A stretch of 27,107 bases of DNA from an uncultured bacterium (GTDB lineage Bacteria; Actinomycetota; Coriobacteriia; Coriobacteriales; Coriobacteriaceae), in contig CAJMMD010000030.1 of the NCBI GenBank assembly GCA_905214465.1, positions 1 to 27,107 of the forward strand, in the 5' to 3' direction. The notes beneath the pieces were generated by a model, which did not search any database, had not been told where the DNA came from, and saw only the letters and a list, made by a program, of their open reading frames with translations. Shown one piece after another: positions 1 to 7,939 of this stretch; positions within the stretch are counted from its first letter, which is position 1, and each line of letters begins with the position of its first letter. Made by a program: the position numbers and the translations under genes.

Positions 1-1228
1 CAATGGGGATATCGGAAACGCGAGATTCGATCTCGACCACGCCTGAATCGCCGAGCTGGTCGGCTCCAACGGTATAGGTCCAGCTGTCGTTGGATGGCAG
101 GTAGCCCTCGGGGGCTTTTGATTCGTAGATGGTAAAGGTTCCTAAGGGGACATCGGCGAGAGTGGCCCGACCGCTTTCGTCGGTCGTGAGGATTTGCGCC
201 CATCCAGGGGTTGATTGTGATACGCACACGAATTCTGCTCCTGCGAACGAAGCTCCAACTTGGGGGCCTGCATTCGTCGCGGCATCGAGCTTTGCGATGC
301 GCAAGGTAATGGTGCCAGGTTGTTCATCAATGGCGACCCGCCCGCCGTCATTCCCCGTGGTAAAGGCAATACGATCGTGGCGGGGGACATAGCCGGCCGG
401 CGCCTTCGTTTCAACTAGGTAGTATGCCGTGTTGGGCAGAAGTACTGCCTGCGCTCGACCGTTGCTGTCCATCTGGACGGTGCCGACACGCGCGCCGCTG
501 GCGCTCTCAAAAACATCGAATGTTGCCCCGTCAAACTCATAGGTATTGTTTCCGCTGGTAATGGCAGCGTTTGCAGACTGCTTTTGGAAGGAAACAGAGA
601 CCGTCGGCAGTACATAGAGCATGTCTTGACGTTTGCTGCCGCCCGATACGGTTCCTAAATAGCGCCGCGCGCGGTGCGGAGCGGCTTTGATGCTTCCTGA
701 TTTTGCGCTGTCGTGGAGCCATCGCGCAGCCGCCACGACTTCATCGTCGGCGGTAAAGTGCCCACTCTTGGTTTTGCCCTGAGCGGTCGTGTAGGAGTAG
801 GTGCCGTCGACATGGGTAGTGCCGTTGAGCATCCATACGGCAAGCTGGGTGGCGGCGCGGGCGCGATCGGGTGAAAGATGGTAAGCGCCAAACGACGTGG
901 CGGTAGGATATCCGTGACAAACGATTGCCGCGAACTCGTCGTCGAGCCACACCCAGCCTTGATCAAAGTTGAGCCATGGGCCGCCCGGCTTGGTGGGGCC
1001 GGGGCGCTCCTGGTTCATGCAGTAGGCAATCGAGGCGTCTTGAGCTTCATACTTGCCGATAAAGAAGGGCCCACAATCATCGCTAATAGTGCGGAAGCCG
1101 AGCTGGTCGTAGCCATCGACGGCAAATGCGGCTCCCGGTGCCAGGCAGCCGAAAAGCAGGAAGAGGAGCAGGAGCAGCGGACCTGTTGCGATTGCGCTGT
1201 GGACAGAGTGCGTGGGTGCGTTGGACAT
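1..1228 (-). CDS. Thioester-domain / SpaA-like surface adhesin, partial (3' end outside window)
   Basis: Secreted cell-wall adhesin, open from the ATG at 1228 to the left edge (about 409 codons). AAGGAG lies six bases upstream of the start. Residues 1-36 form a long signal peptide ending AFA. Residues 37 to about 200 resemble a thioester domain (TED): the AYCMN motif places a Cys at 70 and TQLAVW a Gln at 128, the two residues that in this family form an internal Cys-Gln thioester used to bind host surfaces covalently. Two SpaA/Cna-B-like repeats follow, at about 210-300 and 305-400, recognised by ETKAPAGY and ESKAPEGY; such repeats form the stalk of Gram-positive adhesins and pilins. The sorting signal (LPXTG or similar) would lie outside the window. 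The family reading is by motif; thioester formation and ligand are inferred. A lipoprotein reading at Cys28 is less likely because the -2 residue is Phe. Confidence 0.8.
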   Translation of the reverse strand, partial: MSNAPTHSVHSAIATGPLLLLLFLLFGCLAPGAAFAVDGYDQLGFRTISDDCGPFFIGKYEAQDASIAYCMNQERPGPTKPGGPWLNFDQGWVWLDDEFAAIVCHGYPTATSFGAYHLSPDRARAATQLAVWMLNGTTHVDGTYSYTTAQGKTKSGHFTADDEVVAAARWLHDSAKSGSIKAAPHRARRYLGTVSGGSKRQDMLYVLPTVSVSFQKQSANAAITSGNNTYEFDGATFDVFESASGARVGTVQMDSNGRAQAVLLPNTAYYLVETKAPAGYVPRHDRIAFTTGNDGGRVAIDEQPGTITLRIAKLDAATNAGPQVGASFAGAEFVCVSQSTPGWAQILTTDESGRATLADVPLGTFTIYESKAPEGYLPSNDSWTYTVGADQLGDSGVVEIESRVSDIPI

Positions 1229-1482
1229 GGCTGCTCCTTATCCCTCGTGCGCCGCACGGGGAGGCCGCGGCGCTTGGGATGAGGCTACCGCCATGGTTCA
1301 TGCGGGTAGGTACCAGAAGCTGACCAAAAGCTTGCCCGATTTCTGACAAATCGAGCCCAAATACAACAATCAGATAAAAGTGCAGGTAGAAGATAGGGAG
1401 AACAGGAGGTCAAAGGTCCTCGTCTCCACAATTGACATGTTTTCCAAACGAATCTCCACAGCTAAAACAAGCATCGACACCC

Positions 1483-1512
1483 TTGTATCGAACAAGACAA
1501 CCGCGTTATACT
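1483..1512 (+). promoter_or_regulatory. Probable promoter of tRNA-Gly
   Basis: TTGTAT (1483-1488) and TATACT (1507-1512) are spaced by 18 bp, with the tRNA starting 13 bp after the -10 box. The stretch 1229-1482, between the divergent adhesin gene and this promoter, shows no convincing gene; it presumably holds the adhesin promoter, which I could not assign. Confidence 0.55.
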
Positions 1513-1525
1513 AGCCAACACACAA

Positions 1526-1600
1526 GCGGGCATCGCCAAGTGGTAAGGCATCAGCTTCCCAAGCTGACACTCGCGGGTTCGAGTCCCGTTGCCCGCTCCA
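1526..1600 (+). tRNA. tRNA-Gly (anticodon CCC)
   Basis: Complete cloverleaf. The acceptor stem GCGGGCA pairs with TGCCCGC, the anticodon stem TCAGC/GCTGA encloses loop TTCCCAA (anticodon CCC), the T arm is GCGGG-TTCGAGT-CCCGT, and CCA is encoded. A strong terminator follows after 11 bases. Confidence 0.97.
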
Positions 1601-1611
1601 GTTAAGAGCAC

Positions 1612-1644
1612 AAGCACGGCACCATCACGGTGCCGTGCTTTTTT
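1612..1644 (+). terminator. Intrinsic terminator of tRNA-Gly
   Basis: A perfect 12-bp stem (1612-1623 with 1629-1640) with a 5-nt loop is followed by a T run to 1644. Confidence 0.93.
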
Positions 1645-1656
1645 CAATAAAGTGCT

Positions 1657-1684
1657 GGGATTCGAACCCGACAGGGTGCGAGCG
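1657..1684. repeat. Post-tRNA tail element, copy A (GATTCGAACCCG)
   Basis: Just after the tRNA-Gly terminator lies a T-loop-like box, GGATTCGAACCCG, followed by ACAGGGTGCGAGCG. A closely similar box follows the terminators at 24719-24751 and 26002-26034, where its core is the 12-bp palindrome GGGTTCGAACCC. No complete tRNA surrounds it. Function unknown. Confidence 0.55.
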
Positions 1685-1699
1685 TTAATCAAATGTCCA

Positions 1700-1717
1700 A
1701 GTGTGAATTCTCACACT
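1700..1717. repeat. Inverted repeat downstream of the specificity-subunit gene
   Basis: AGTGTGA-ATTC-TCACACT, two perfect 7-bp arms. It sits in the 1645-1803 gap between the tRNA-Gly tail and the converging specificity gene. It could be a protein-binding site or part of a terminator, though no T run is seen. Confidence 0.4.
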
Positions 1718-1803
1718 ATGCCGTTAACCAACTTACTACGATACGCGTTGCATTTTGTTTGTGTTGAGGCTATAGGCTTAACGGCGGTTAAAAGGTCGCC
1801 TCA

Positions 1804-3204
1804 CTAGGTGTTGGAGACAACCTTCTCGATGGCGATATCGACCTGCTCCTGTGCCAGCTTGGTAGCCTCGTTCTCAAGTTGGTCAGCCTTGGCCGAGGTG
1901 CTCACGCTCCTGTCCATAAGGTCGGCGATGGCAGATTCGACGTCCGCGCCAAGACGGGGAACGCGAATTTTTTTGATATCGATAGGGCTAAGTTGAGGCA
2001 CCGAGGTTCCGTATGCGCAACGAACGACCGACGGCCTGCCAACGGTGGGACTGTTCAGAAAAGCAAGCAGGTAGCCAGTTCGAATCTTTGTAACGTCGGG
2101 ATAGATTCTCAGCAGATGGTTGCTGCCAAACATTCCCTCATGATTCTCCGTGAGCAAAAGAGCTCGTCCTAGGATGCCGTACTTTTGACCAGAACATGCC
2201 ATGACGAGAGTTCCCGGCTTTAGGATGTAACGCTCCCAGTTTTTAATGAGCTTGGCGTAAACAAATTTTGTCGGTTGAGTGTTAACGTCAAAGACCTCGG
2301 ACACACCCACAAAGGGAACGTTGGAATCGCCATAAAACCGCTTGAAGCGAGGAAGCTCTTCGACGTCCTCTACAAGTTCAGCAAGTGGCGCATACTCCAT
2401 TACGTCAACCAATGAGTCTACGGCGCTTATAGAGCCGGCATAACTGTCAGCATCAAGGCGCGATCTGTTGTCAATAACTTTGGATAAACTCACCACGCAT
2501 GTTCCTGCAGGACTTTCTGCCTCACAAGCAATACCGACCTCCTTCTCCAACAGCTTAAACGCCCCGTCCCGCAGCTTCCAGGCCTCGCCGCGCAGGCGCA
2601 CAGCCTCGGCAGCTTTGTCGCCGATGGCTTTGCGCGTGGCCGCATCGGGCATGATGACCGGAAACTCGTTGGCGTGGGCCACCTCGATGTGCTTGATCAT
2701 GTGACCGTACTGAGACGCTCGTGCGATCTGCTTGAAGAAGTCCGTCTTCATATACGCGTAGAGCCAGCCGTACTCGTCTTGGTCCTTCGGCTCGATGCGC
2801 AACAGGTCGTCCGTGATGACCTTGTTCAGGTGATGCGGGTACACGGCGGTAACGTTGCCCACCACGCCCGAGCGCGAAAGCAGCAGCCAATCCTGATTGA
2901 CGAATCTAGAATCAGCCTGGGGCACGAAAGGCGCGGCGAGCCACTTCCTCACTCGGGGAAAGTCCTCGAACACCTGGCCGGCGGTAAAGAAGGGTAGCCC
3001 TTTGCCTTCCGGCACGGTATACCCCGTCAGTCTGCTCGGCTGCCAAATGTCGGTAAGGTCACCGAGCCTCTTGTGGTTGTCGCACTGGTTGGCAAGGCGT
3101 ACGAAGCCGTACCCGTCGCGCAGGTAGGTTGACGCCTCGAGCCTCACGTCGCCGCCCAGCACGGTGGAAAGTCGGACGCTCTTCACCAAAGGCGCGATCG
3201 TCAT
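1804..3204 (-). CDS. hsdS: Type I-like restriction-modification specificity subunit (HsdS-like)
   Basis: DNA-recognition subunit that would direct the fused methylase/nuclease encoded just upstream. The layout is that of a two-domain S subunit: recognition domain 1 (residues about 1-180), a long helical spacer (about 190-225, rich in charged residues and Ala), recognition domain 2 (about 230-420), and a C-terminal helical region (about 425-466). I chose the ATG at 3204 (466 aa) because GGAGG lies eight bases upstream and the codon overlaps the methylase stop as ATGA; the longest frame starts five codons earlier. The second half looks more AT-rich than the first, which could reflect a recognition-domain exchange, a common event in this family. 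The target sequence cannot be deduced. Confidence 0.85.
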   Translation of the reverse strand: MTIAPLVKSVRLSTVLGGDVRLEASTYLRDGYGFVRLANQCDNHKRLGDLTDIWQPSRLTGYTVPEGKGLPFFTAGQVFEDFPRVRKWLAAPFVPQADSRFVNQDWLLLSRSGVVGNVTAVYPHHLNKVITDDLLRIEPKDQDEYGWLYAYMKTDFFKQIARASQYGHMIKHIEVAHANEFPVIMPDAATRKAIGDKAAEAVRLRGEAWKLRDGAFKLLEKEVGIACEAESPAGTCVVSLSKVIDNRSRLDADSYAGSISAVDSLVDVMEYAPLAELVEDVEELPRFKRFYGDSNVPFVGVSEVFDVNTQPTKFVYAKLIKNWERYILKPGTLVMACSGQKYGILGRALLLTENHEGMFGSNHLLRIYPDVTKIRTGYLLAFLNSPTVGRPSVVRCAYGTSVPQLSPIDIKKIRVPRLGADVESAIADLMDRSVSTSAKADQLENEATKLAQEQVDIAIEKVVSNT

Positions 3205-5180
3205 TGGTCTCGCCTCCATTCAAAGAAGGCGCCGGCGATCGCCATCGTCTCGTCGTCCACCACGCGCTCCTTCGAGGTGTGGCTGCTCTCCTCTTCGGAG
3301 CCCACGTTGCCCGTCACCGCGGTGGTCTGCTCCTGCACAATGGGGTAGCCGTCATCGTCGCGTACATAGGTGGTCTGACCACGCTTGTCGTGCCCTACGT
3401 GGTCACAGATGGCCATAAATATCTTGTAATCCTGGAAGGTACCGTCCTTGCAGTATGCCTCTTCCTCACTGTCCCAGCGTCTCAGCACAAGGACGGATGT
3501 CTGCACGCCCACGTTGGGTTGGAACGCATCCGGGTGCATGTCTACCGAACCCAGGATCTGCGCATGGCGCAAAATCCACTGGCGCACGTAGCCCAGACCC
3601 GGGTTGCCCAGGATGCCGTTGGGAATGACGAGCGCCGCCACACCCACGCCGGGCTCAAGCAGGCGGATACACCGCTCGATGAAGAGGATCTCGGGCGGCT
3701 GAGATGAGAAGAGCTTGGGTTCCATGCTCCACTCGGCATCTTCCTCGGACCACGACCAGGTGTGTCCAAGGTCGAAGGATTCCAGAATCGCCGGGTCTTC
3801 GATAGGAATCTTGGAGCCAAAAGGTGGGTTGGTCATAATCGCCGTAACGCCGTGCCCCGGCTGCAGCGCCTTATTTGCCGCAATGTCGGCGGCGTCCAGG
3901 CGCAGCGCCTTTTGCAGTTTGGGTTCAAAGCCCGAGAACGGCTCGAGCGAGTTGGCGTGGAACAGCTGTCCGGTGCCGTCGTTGTTCATAACCATATTCA
4001 TCTTGGAGGCACGCACTAGGATGGGATCAAAGTCGATGCCCACGATATGCTTGGACAGGAACTCGCGCTTGCGCGCGATCAGAGCCTCTTGCTTGGCTGC
4101 TTTGCTGCGCCCGCTCACCTCGACGGAGTCTCTGATCTTCTCAAGCACGTAATTCATGGCCGTGACCAAAAAGCCGCAGGTGCCCATGGCGGGGTCGAGG
4201 ATGACGTCGTTTTCGGACGGGTCGACCATCCGCACCATCATGTGGCACATGTTGCGCGGCGTGAAGAACTGGCCCTTGTCACCACGCAGGTTGGAGCCCA
4301 CGATTGTCTCGTACGCGTGGCCCTTAACGTCCACGTCGCTCTCGAGCAGGGAATACATTTGCAGCTGCGCCACGATGTAGGCGAGCACATCGTCGGTTAA
4401 TGCGATGCGCTCGTCGGCCTTGAAGATGGTCTCGTACGACTGCTTGACGTTTCCAAAGAGTGCCTCGATGCGCTTGCGGCACTTCTTCTTACCCGCGGCG
4501 CCCTGGCGCTCGGTTGGCGTGATGTAGAACGTTGGCGTCTCGGAGTCGCGCTCATCCTGGATTTTGCAGAAGATGATCTTGAGCAGTTCAAGGAATGCCT
4601 CGGCCTTTTGGATGCCTTGGTTTCCGGCGATGTAGTTGTGACAGCGGCGGAACGAGTACAGCAGCGAGTCACTGGCGGCGGGGCGCAACTGGTCGAAGCG
4701 CGGCGCGTCGTCGGGTACCTCGCCACCAGCATGTGGCAGATCGGGCACGGCCTCGGGGCCGCGCTTGCCGGCATCGTCCACCACGTAACGGAAGGTAAGC
4801 AACTCGTCGCCGTTGGTCCACATGCCATAGGTCGAGTTCATGCAGGCAGACGCATAGGAGTGCATTTGATCTACGCCGTCTTTTTTGCCTTTGGCCTTGG
4901 TCTTGGGGTCTTTGCACTCGACGATGATGTGGATGTTTTCCTGGGTGTGCGCTTTTCCCGGCTCCCAGATGGCGACGTCGACCGCTTTTCGGTTGCTGCC
5001 GAACTTGATCGACTCCTCGACCCCGATCTGCTCCTTCTTGTAACCGTACTCACGCACGAGGGACTTTAGGATTTCCTGGCGCACTCGCTCCTCGGGGGTG
5101 TCCCTGCGCTGCGTCACGCCGTCGATGAAGTCCAGTATAGTCTCCGGCTGGATGACCGAAGTCTTGCTCACTTGCGACAT
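3201..5180 (-). CDS. N6-adenine DNA methylase with N-terminal HsdR_N-like nuclease domain (fused R-M subunit)
   Basis: Predicted to methylate adenine at the site chosen by the specificity subunit and probably to cut unmodified DNA. Residues about 25-130 resemble the HSDR_N nuclease fold: Glu36, then Asp68 in KAVDVAIW, then Glu88-Cys-Lys90 in VECKDPK, giving a D-(X)n-E-X-K catalytic pattern. Residues about 240-600 are an N6 methylase, with SAM-binding motif DPAMGTCGFL at 329-338 and catalytic NPPFG at 451-455. No separate HsdR translocase is present, so this is closer to a BcgI-like type IIB/IIG layout (RM subunit plus S subunit) than to classical type I. It starts at the ATG overlapping the upstream stop (TAATG) and ends overlapping the specificity gene (ATGA), so all three genes are translationally coupled. 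Cleavage activity is inferred. Confidence 0.87.
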   Translation of the reverse strand: MSQVSKTSVIQPETILDFIDGVTQRRDTPEERVRQEILKSLVREYGYKKEQIGVEESIKFGSNRKAVDVAIWEPGKAHTQENIHIIVECKDPKTKAKGKKDGVDQMHSYASACMNSTYGMWTNGDELLTFRYVVDDAGKRGPEAVPDLPHAGGEVPDDAPRFDQLRPAASDSLLYSFRRCHNYIAGNQGIQKAEAFLELLKIIFCKIQDERDSETPTFYITPTERQGAAGKKKCRKRIEALFGNVKQSYETIFKADERIALTDDVLAYIVAQLQMYSLLESDVDVKGHAYETIVGSNLRGDKGQFFTPRNMCHMMVRMVDPSENDVILDPAMGTCGFLVTAMNYVLEKIRDSVEVSGRSKAAKQEALIARKREFLSKHIVGIDFDPILVRASKMNMVMNNDGTGQLFHANSLEPFSGFEPKLQKALRLDAADIAANKALQPGHGVTAIMTNPPFGSKIPIEDPAILESFDLGHTWSWSEEDAEWSMEPKLFSSQPPEILFIERCIRLLEPGVGVAALVIPNGILGNPGLGYVRQWILRHAQILGSVDMHPDAFQPNVGVQTSVLVLRRWDSEEEAYCKDGTFQDYKIFMAICDHVGHDKRGQTTYVRDDDGYPIVQEQTTAVTGNVGSEEESSHTSKERVVDDETMAIAGAFFEWRRDQ

Positions 5181-5407
5181 TACGATTCCGTCCTTCCAAC
5201 CTTGGTGTTGGTATCAACGCGTGCGGGGCCGCCCGATGCGACGCCCATCTCGCGGCTAATCAAATCTTTAAGAAATCCCTGCTTGTTTTCCTGTGCGGAG
5301 AGGAATGACCAAATCTCCTCTTCGGCGGGATAGAACCGCAGACAGAACTGCTGGGTCTTGTCGTGCTTGTACTTACGATCGGCTCGCTTCTGAGCTTCTG
5401 ACGGCAT
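5180..5407 (-). CDS. Small ribbon-helix-helix-like protein, first gene of the R-M operon
   Basis: 75-aa basic protein. A short predicted strand (QFCLRFYP) is followed by two helices (AEEEIWSFLSAQ, KQGFLKDLISREM), the order expected of a ribbon-helix-helix DNA-binding protein. The ATG at 5407 is preferred over one six codons upstream because GGGAGGT lies three bases before it. Its stop overlaps the methylase start. Nested inverted repeats lie between the -35 and -10 boxes of its promoter, which suggests autoregulation and control of R-M expression, analogous to controller proteins although of a different fold. The function is inferred from fold pattern and context; an antitoxin-like role is possible, but no toxin partner is visible. 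Confidence 0.65.
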   Translation of the reverse strand: MPSEAQKRADRKYKHDKTQQFCLRFYPAEEEIWSFLSAQENKQGFLKDLISREMGVASGGPARVDTNTKVGRTES

Positions 5408-5446
5408 GGCACCTCCCAAGGACATAGCTTAGCCATAATAGGAATT

Positions 5447-5475
5447 AGTATAGGTCTACACCTATATGTAGACAA
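5447..5475 (-). promoter_or_regulatory. R-M operon promoter with nested inverted-repeat operator
   Basis: On the minus strand, TTGTCT (5475-5470) and TATACT (5452-5447) are separated by exactly 17 bp. The spacer holds two overlapping inverted repeats: TATAGGT-CTAC-ACCTATA (5449-5466) and GTCTACA-CCTATA-TGTAGAC (5454-5473). A protein bound there would block the promoter. Confidence 0.75.
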
Positions 5476-5867
5476 GCAAAATATCACGAATCAGCAGGTA
5501 AAGGATGATTTTTAATTAAAGAAATAGAAGCCAACAAATGTAAAAACGGCCTCTAAGACATTGGACGTTTTTACGGTTGAGGAAGGTGGAGCTTGAGAAA
5601 TGATCCGCCATGAGCGCTCCCTGCCGCTCGTGCATGGAGTGGCAGGGAACTATTTTTGTTGTATGAGACTGCCGTCTCGCAAGGTTGCAATGCCCGATTG
5701 GATGTCGACTTCAGTTGGATCAACCATATGCGCTGTTGCCTGACGCTGCGCGATGCCAGACGACGGAGGATGCGTCCTATCACGACTGGTAGTCAGGCAC
5801 ATTCTGGGCTAGTTGCGAACTTGGCTTGGAATGTGCCTGTTTGGCAGAATCGAAATCGCGAGCCATA
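5476..5867. other. Intergenic region without a convincing gene
   Basis: Open frames here lack ribosome-binding sites and look random. Two structures are seen. A hairpin pairs TCCCTGCC (5618-5625) with GGCAGGGA (5641-5648) and is followed by TATTTTTG, a possible plus-strand terminator. An 11-bp inverted repeat, CAGGCACATTC (5794-5804) with GAATGTGCCTG (5829-5839), lies just beyond the stop of the AlbA-type gene and may end its transcript, although there is no T run. Confidence 0.5.
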
Positions 5868-7541
5868 TCACTCGACTATGTGCCACTCAGCTGCCGAAGT
5901 GCTTCCAGCGTTGGTGATGCGGCCAGCTTTCCGTAGGCTTTGGAGCAGATAGCTTACATGGTCGCCTTTTTGCTTTGCCGTAAGGTCTGCCGGCAAGGCA
6001 TGATCCAGCCCTGCGATAATCTCCGCTCTTGAACATGGGCGCACGCGCAGGAGCTCCAAGATCAACTCCTTGAAGACGCTATTGTCTACGCCCTTGTTTC
6101 GCACATACTCGCTGTGGGCACCGGTGGCTGCTGCCACCTCGGCTGAGACCGTCAGTTTGGGGTAACGGCCCCTAACGAGGCCTTGTTCGTGAAGCAGACG
6201 TGACTGTTCCTTTGTGACGGGTAGTCCCTTCTGAACGAGGTCCAACAGCAGTACTGTCACCAAATCAAGATTTCGATTGCTTGCGAGAAGTCGAGAATAG
6301 TCCTCGTTGAGAACCGTACCGTACAGCGTTACGGCAACGCGCCCAATCTCAGATAGATCGTAGGTGGGCATTGGTAATAGGCGGTTGCGCTGAATATCGA
6401 AGACGTTGCGAATGCCTATGGCGTTGCGGTCCATCATGCCTGTTTTGTTCATAGCGCTTGAAAGCAGGGGGTTACGGTAGTAGGGCGGCTTGTAGCCGCT
6501 CGCGAGCGCGTTCTCTATCGTCTCGGGGATAAAGGCACCCTCGTTCTTGAATATAAGCTTGTCCTCATACTCAAGGACATTGATCTTTCCTGACATCCTG
6601 AAATCTTGATGCGCAATAGCGTTGTGGAGAAGTTCTCGAATGACTTCGGGACTGTAGCGATGCGCTTCGGTGGGAAATAGCGTCTCTTCGCGGTCGAAGA
6701 AGCGATACTTTTCGTTTCTTATCTTTCCCAGGATACGATCGACCTGCAGAATGAAGGGCGGCTCAAAGTGTTCATAGGCCATAGTGGAGCCGTCGCTCGC
6801 GTAGAGCGTCCAAGTGATGCGCGGCTCAATGCCACCCAGAAAGACACTCGATTCCGGTTTGCCCAGAAGAACGAGCGCCGCATTGCTCACGTGGCCGTGG
6901 ATCACAAGCGCCATCTTGCTAAGGATAGATTCTTCGTCGAGGCTACTAACGGCAGGCTGGCTTTCTCCGAACTTTTCGACGCATTTGGAGCATGCAAAGC
7001 TAACTGCATCTGGATCAAGGTCACCGAAGTTTGCCTCGTAGGCAATCTGGCGCGACCAGTCGGGCCGGCTCTGCCCGTAAATGGCGTCGAGTTTGAACTT
7101 GGGCATCTCTACGAGGGACTCATTCTCTCGTGACCAAGGGATTCCGTGCCAAGTCGTTGGCGTTGCGAAGCTGCCAGCCGGTATCTGGAAAGCAATGACT
7201 CTTTTGTCATCAACCTCAAACTCGTAAATCTCTTCGAAAGTCATGCCGTTGTTGGTGTATTGGGCGATTTCGTGCTTTAGGCGTCGCAGGCCGACACTTG
7301 GCGATTGGGGTTCTTTACGGTAGGCGGTTCCCTTTATCTTGCGGTCGTTTGAAATGCCAAAGAAAAGCCATCCGCACTCTGCCTTGCGTAAATTGGCCTC
7401 GTTGCTGAGGGCGGAGAAATACCTGCCAATGTCCTCGAAGTCATAGTTCTGCTTTGCTGCCTTGTATTCGACGACCTCGGTCTCGACGTCTGCAATGATG
7501 CGCAGAAGTAGGGAGGGCATTTCGCTCGTTTTCCGTATCAT
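5868..7541 (-). CDS. AlbA_2 (Schlafen-like) domain protein with GHKL-type ATPase-like region
   Basis: 557-aa protein of the AlbA_2/'divergent AAA' family, often annotated as a putative DNA-binding or transcriptional regulator. Residues about 15-135 match the AlbA_2 pattern (EVVEYKAAK near 22-30, CGWLFFGISNDRKIKG at 56-71). Residues about 295-400 contain RELLHNAIAHQDF (302-314), like the N-box of HATPase_c_4-type domains. The C-terminus (about 440-557) looks like one or two winged-helix segments. The ATG at 7541 has GGAG four bases upstream. Members of this family occur beside restriction-modification and other defence genes, as here; whether this one defends, regulates the neighbouring operon or acts alone is not known. 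The paired CTAATGTAA motifs upstream suggest it may regulate itself. Confidence 0.75.
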   Translation of the reverse strand: MIRKTSEMPSLLLRIIADVETEVVEYKAAKQNYDFEDIGRYFSALSNEANLRKAECGWLFFGISNDRKIKGTAYRKEPQSPSVGLRRLKHEIAQYTNNGMTFEEIYEFEVDDKRVIAFQIPAGSFATPTTWHGIPWSRENESLVEMPKFKLDAIYGQSRPDWSRQIAYEANFGDLDPDAVSFACSKCVEKFGESQPAVSSLDEESILSKMALVIHGHVSNAALVLLGKPESSVFLGGIEPRITWTLYASDGSTMAYEHFEPPFILQVDRILGKIRNEKYRFFDREETLFPTEAHRYSPEVIRELLHNAIAHQDFRMSGKINVLEYEDKLIFKNEGAFIPETIENALASGYKPPYYRNPLLSSAMNKTGMMDRNAIGIRNVFDIQRNRLLPMPTYDLSEIGRVAVTLYGTVLNEDYSRLLASNRNLDLVTVLLLDLVQKGLPVTKEQSRLLHEQGLVRGRYPKLTVSAEVAAATGAHSEYVRNKGVDNSVFKELILELLRVRPCSRAEIIAGLDHALPADLTAKQKGDHVSYLLQSLRKAGRITNAGSTSAAEWHIVE

Positions 7542-7572
7542 GACACTCCATATAATGTAATTTTATCCGCAA

Positions 7573-7602
7573 CTAATGTAATTATATCTCCTGTTACATT
7601 AG
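7573..7602 (-). promoter_or_regulatory. Putative promoter/operator of the AlbA-type gene
   Basis: CTAATGTAA (7573-7581) and TTACATTAG (7594-7602) form a perfect 9-bp inverted repeat. On the minus strand a TATAAT box (7586-7581) lies between and overlaps them; no good -35 is seen. A near copy, ATAATGTAA, lies at 7552-7560 beside the start codon. Confidence 0.6.
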
Positions 7603-7725
7603 CCGCCCGTGCATAAGGCTGTAGGCCGACTGTAAGGTCATATATTTCAGTGCATATAATGTCTGTACTTTTAATTTACCTCGCAGATTAGCTGCCAGGG
7701 GAAACGGAAAATAATGTGTCTTCTT

Positions 7726-7776
7726 CTAATGTAATTTCGCATGTAGCTTCGCGGATAACGCGTGAAATTACATTAG
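7726..7776. promoter_or_regulatory. Second CTAATGTAA inverted-repeat pair
   Basis: CTAATGTAATTTC (7726-7738) and GAAATTACATTAG (7764-7776) are perfect 13-bp inverted arms around a 25-nt spacer, sharing the 9-bp core of the repeat at 7573-7602. It lies in the 7542-7939 gap between the AlbA-type gene and purB. A TACAAT box at 7890-7895 may be the purB -10, without a clear -35. Confidence 0.55.
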
Positions 7777-7939
7777 TACACGGAACTATTGCCGCCTGCT
7801 GCGGTGACGCTGCTGTCCATCTTCGTTGCCCGCTCCAATTCCAAAATGTTAGGTTCATGCCTGCTGCCCATACTTGCACCTGCGCACGGTACAATGGTTG
7901 GGTTACGACCAACGTGCCAATAACCAAAAAGGAGCCGCT

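Noticed and set aside
1462..1692. Minus-strand ORF across tRNA-Gly
   Set aside because: Antisense of the tRNA, its terminator and tail.
5656..5952. 98-codon plus-strand ORF between the R-M operon and the AlbA-type gene
   Set aside because: No binding site, random composition, and it overlaps the end of the AlbA-type gene.
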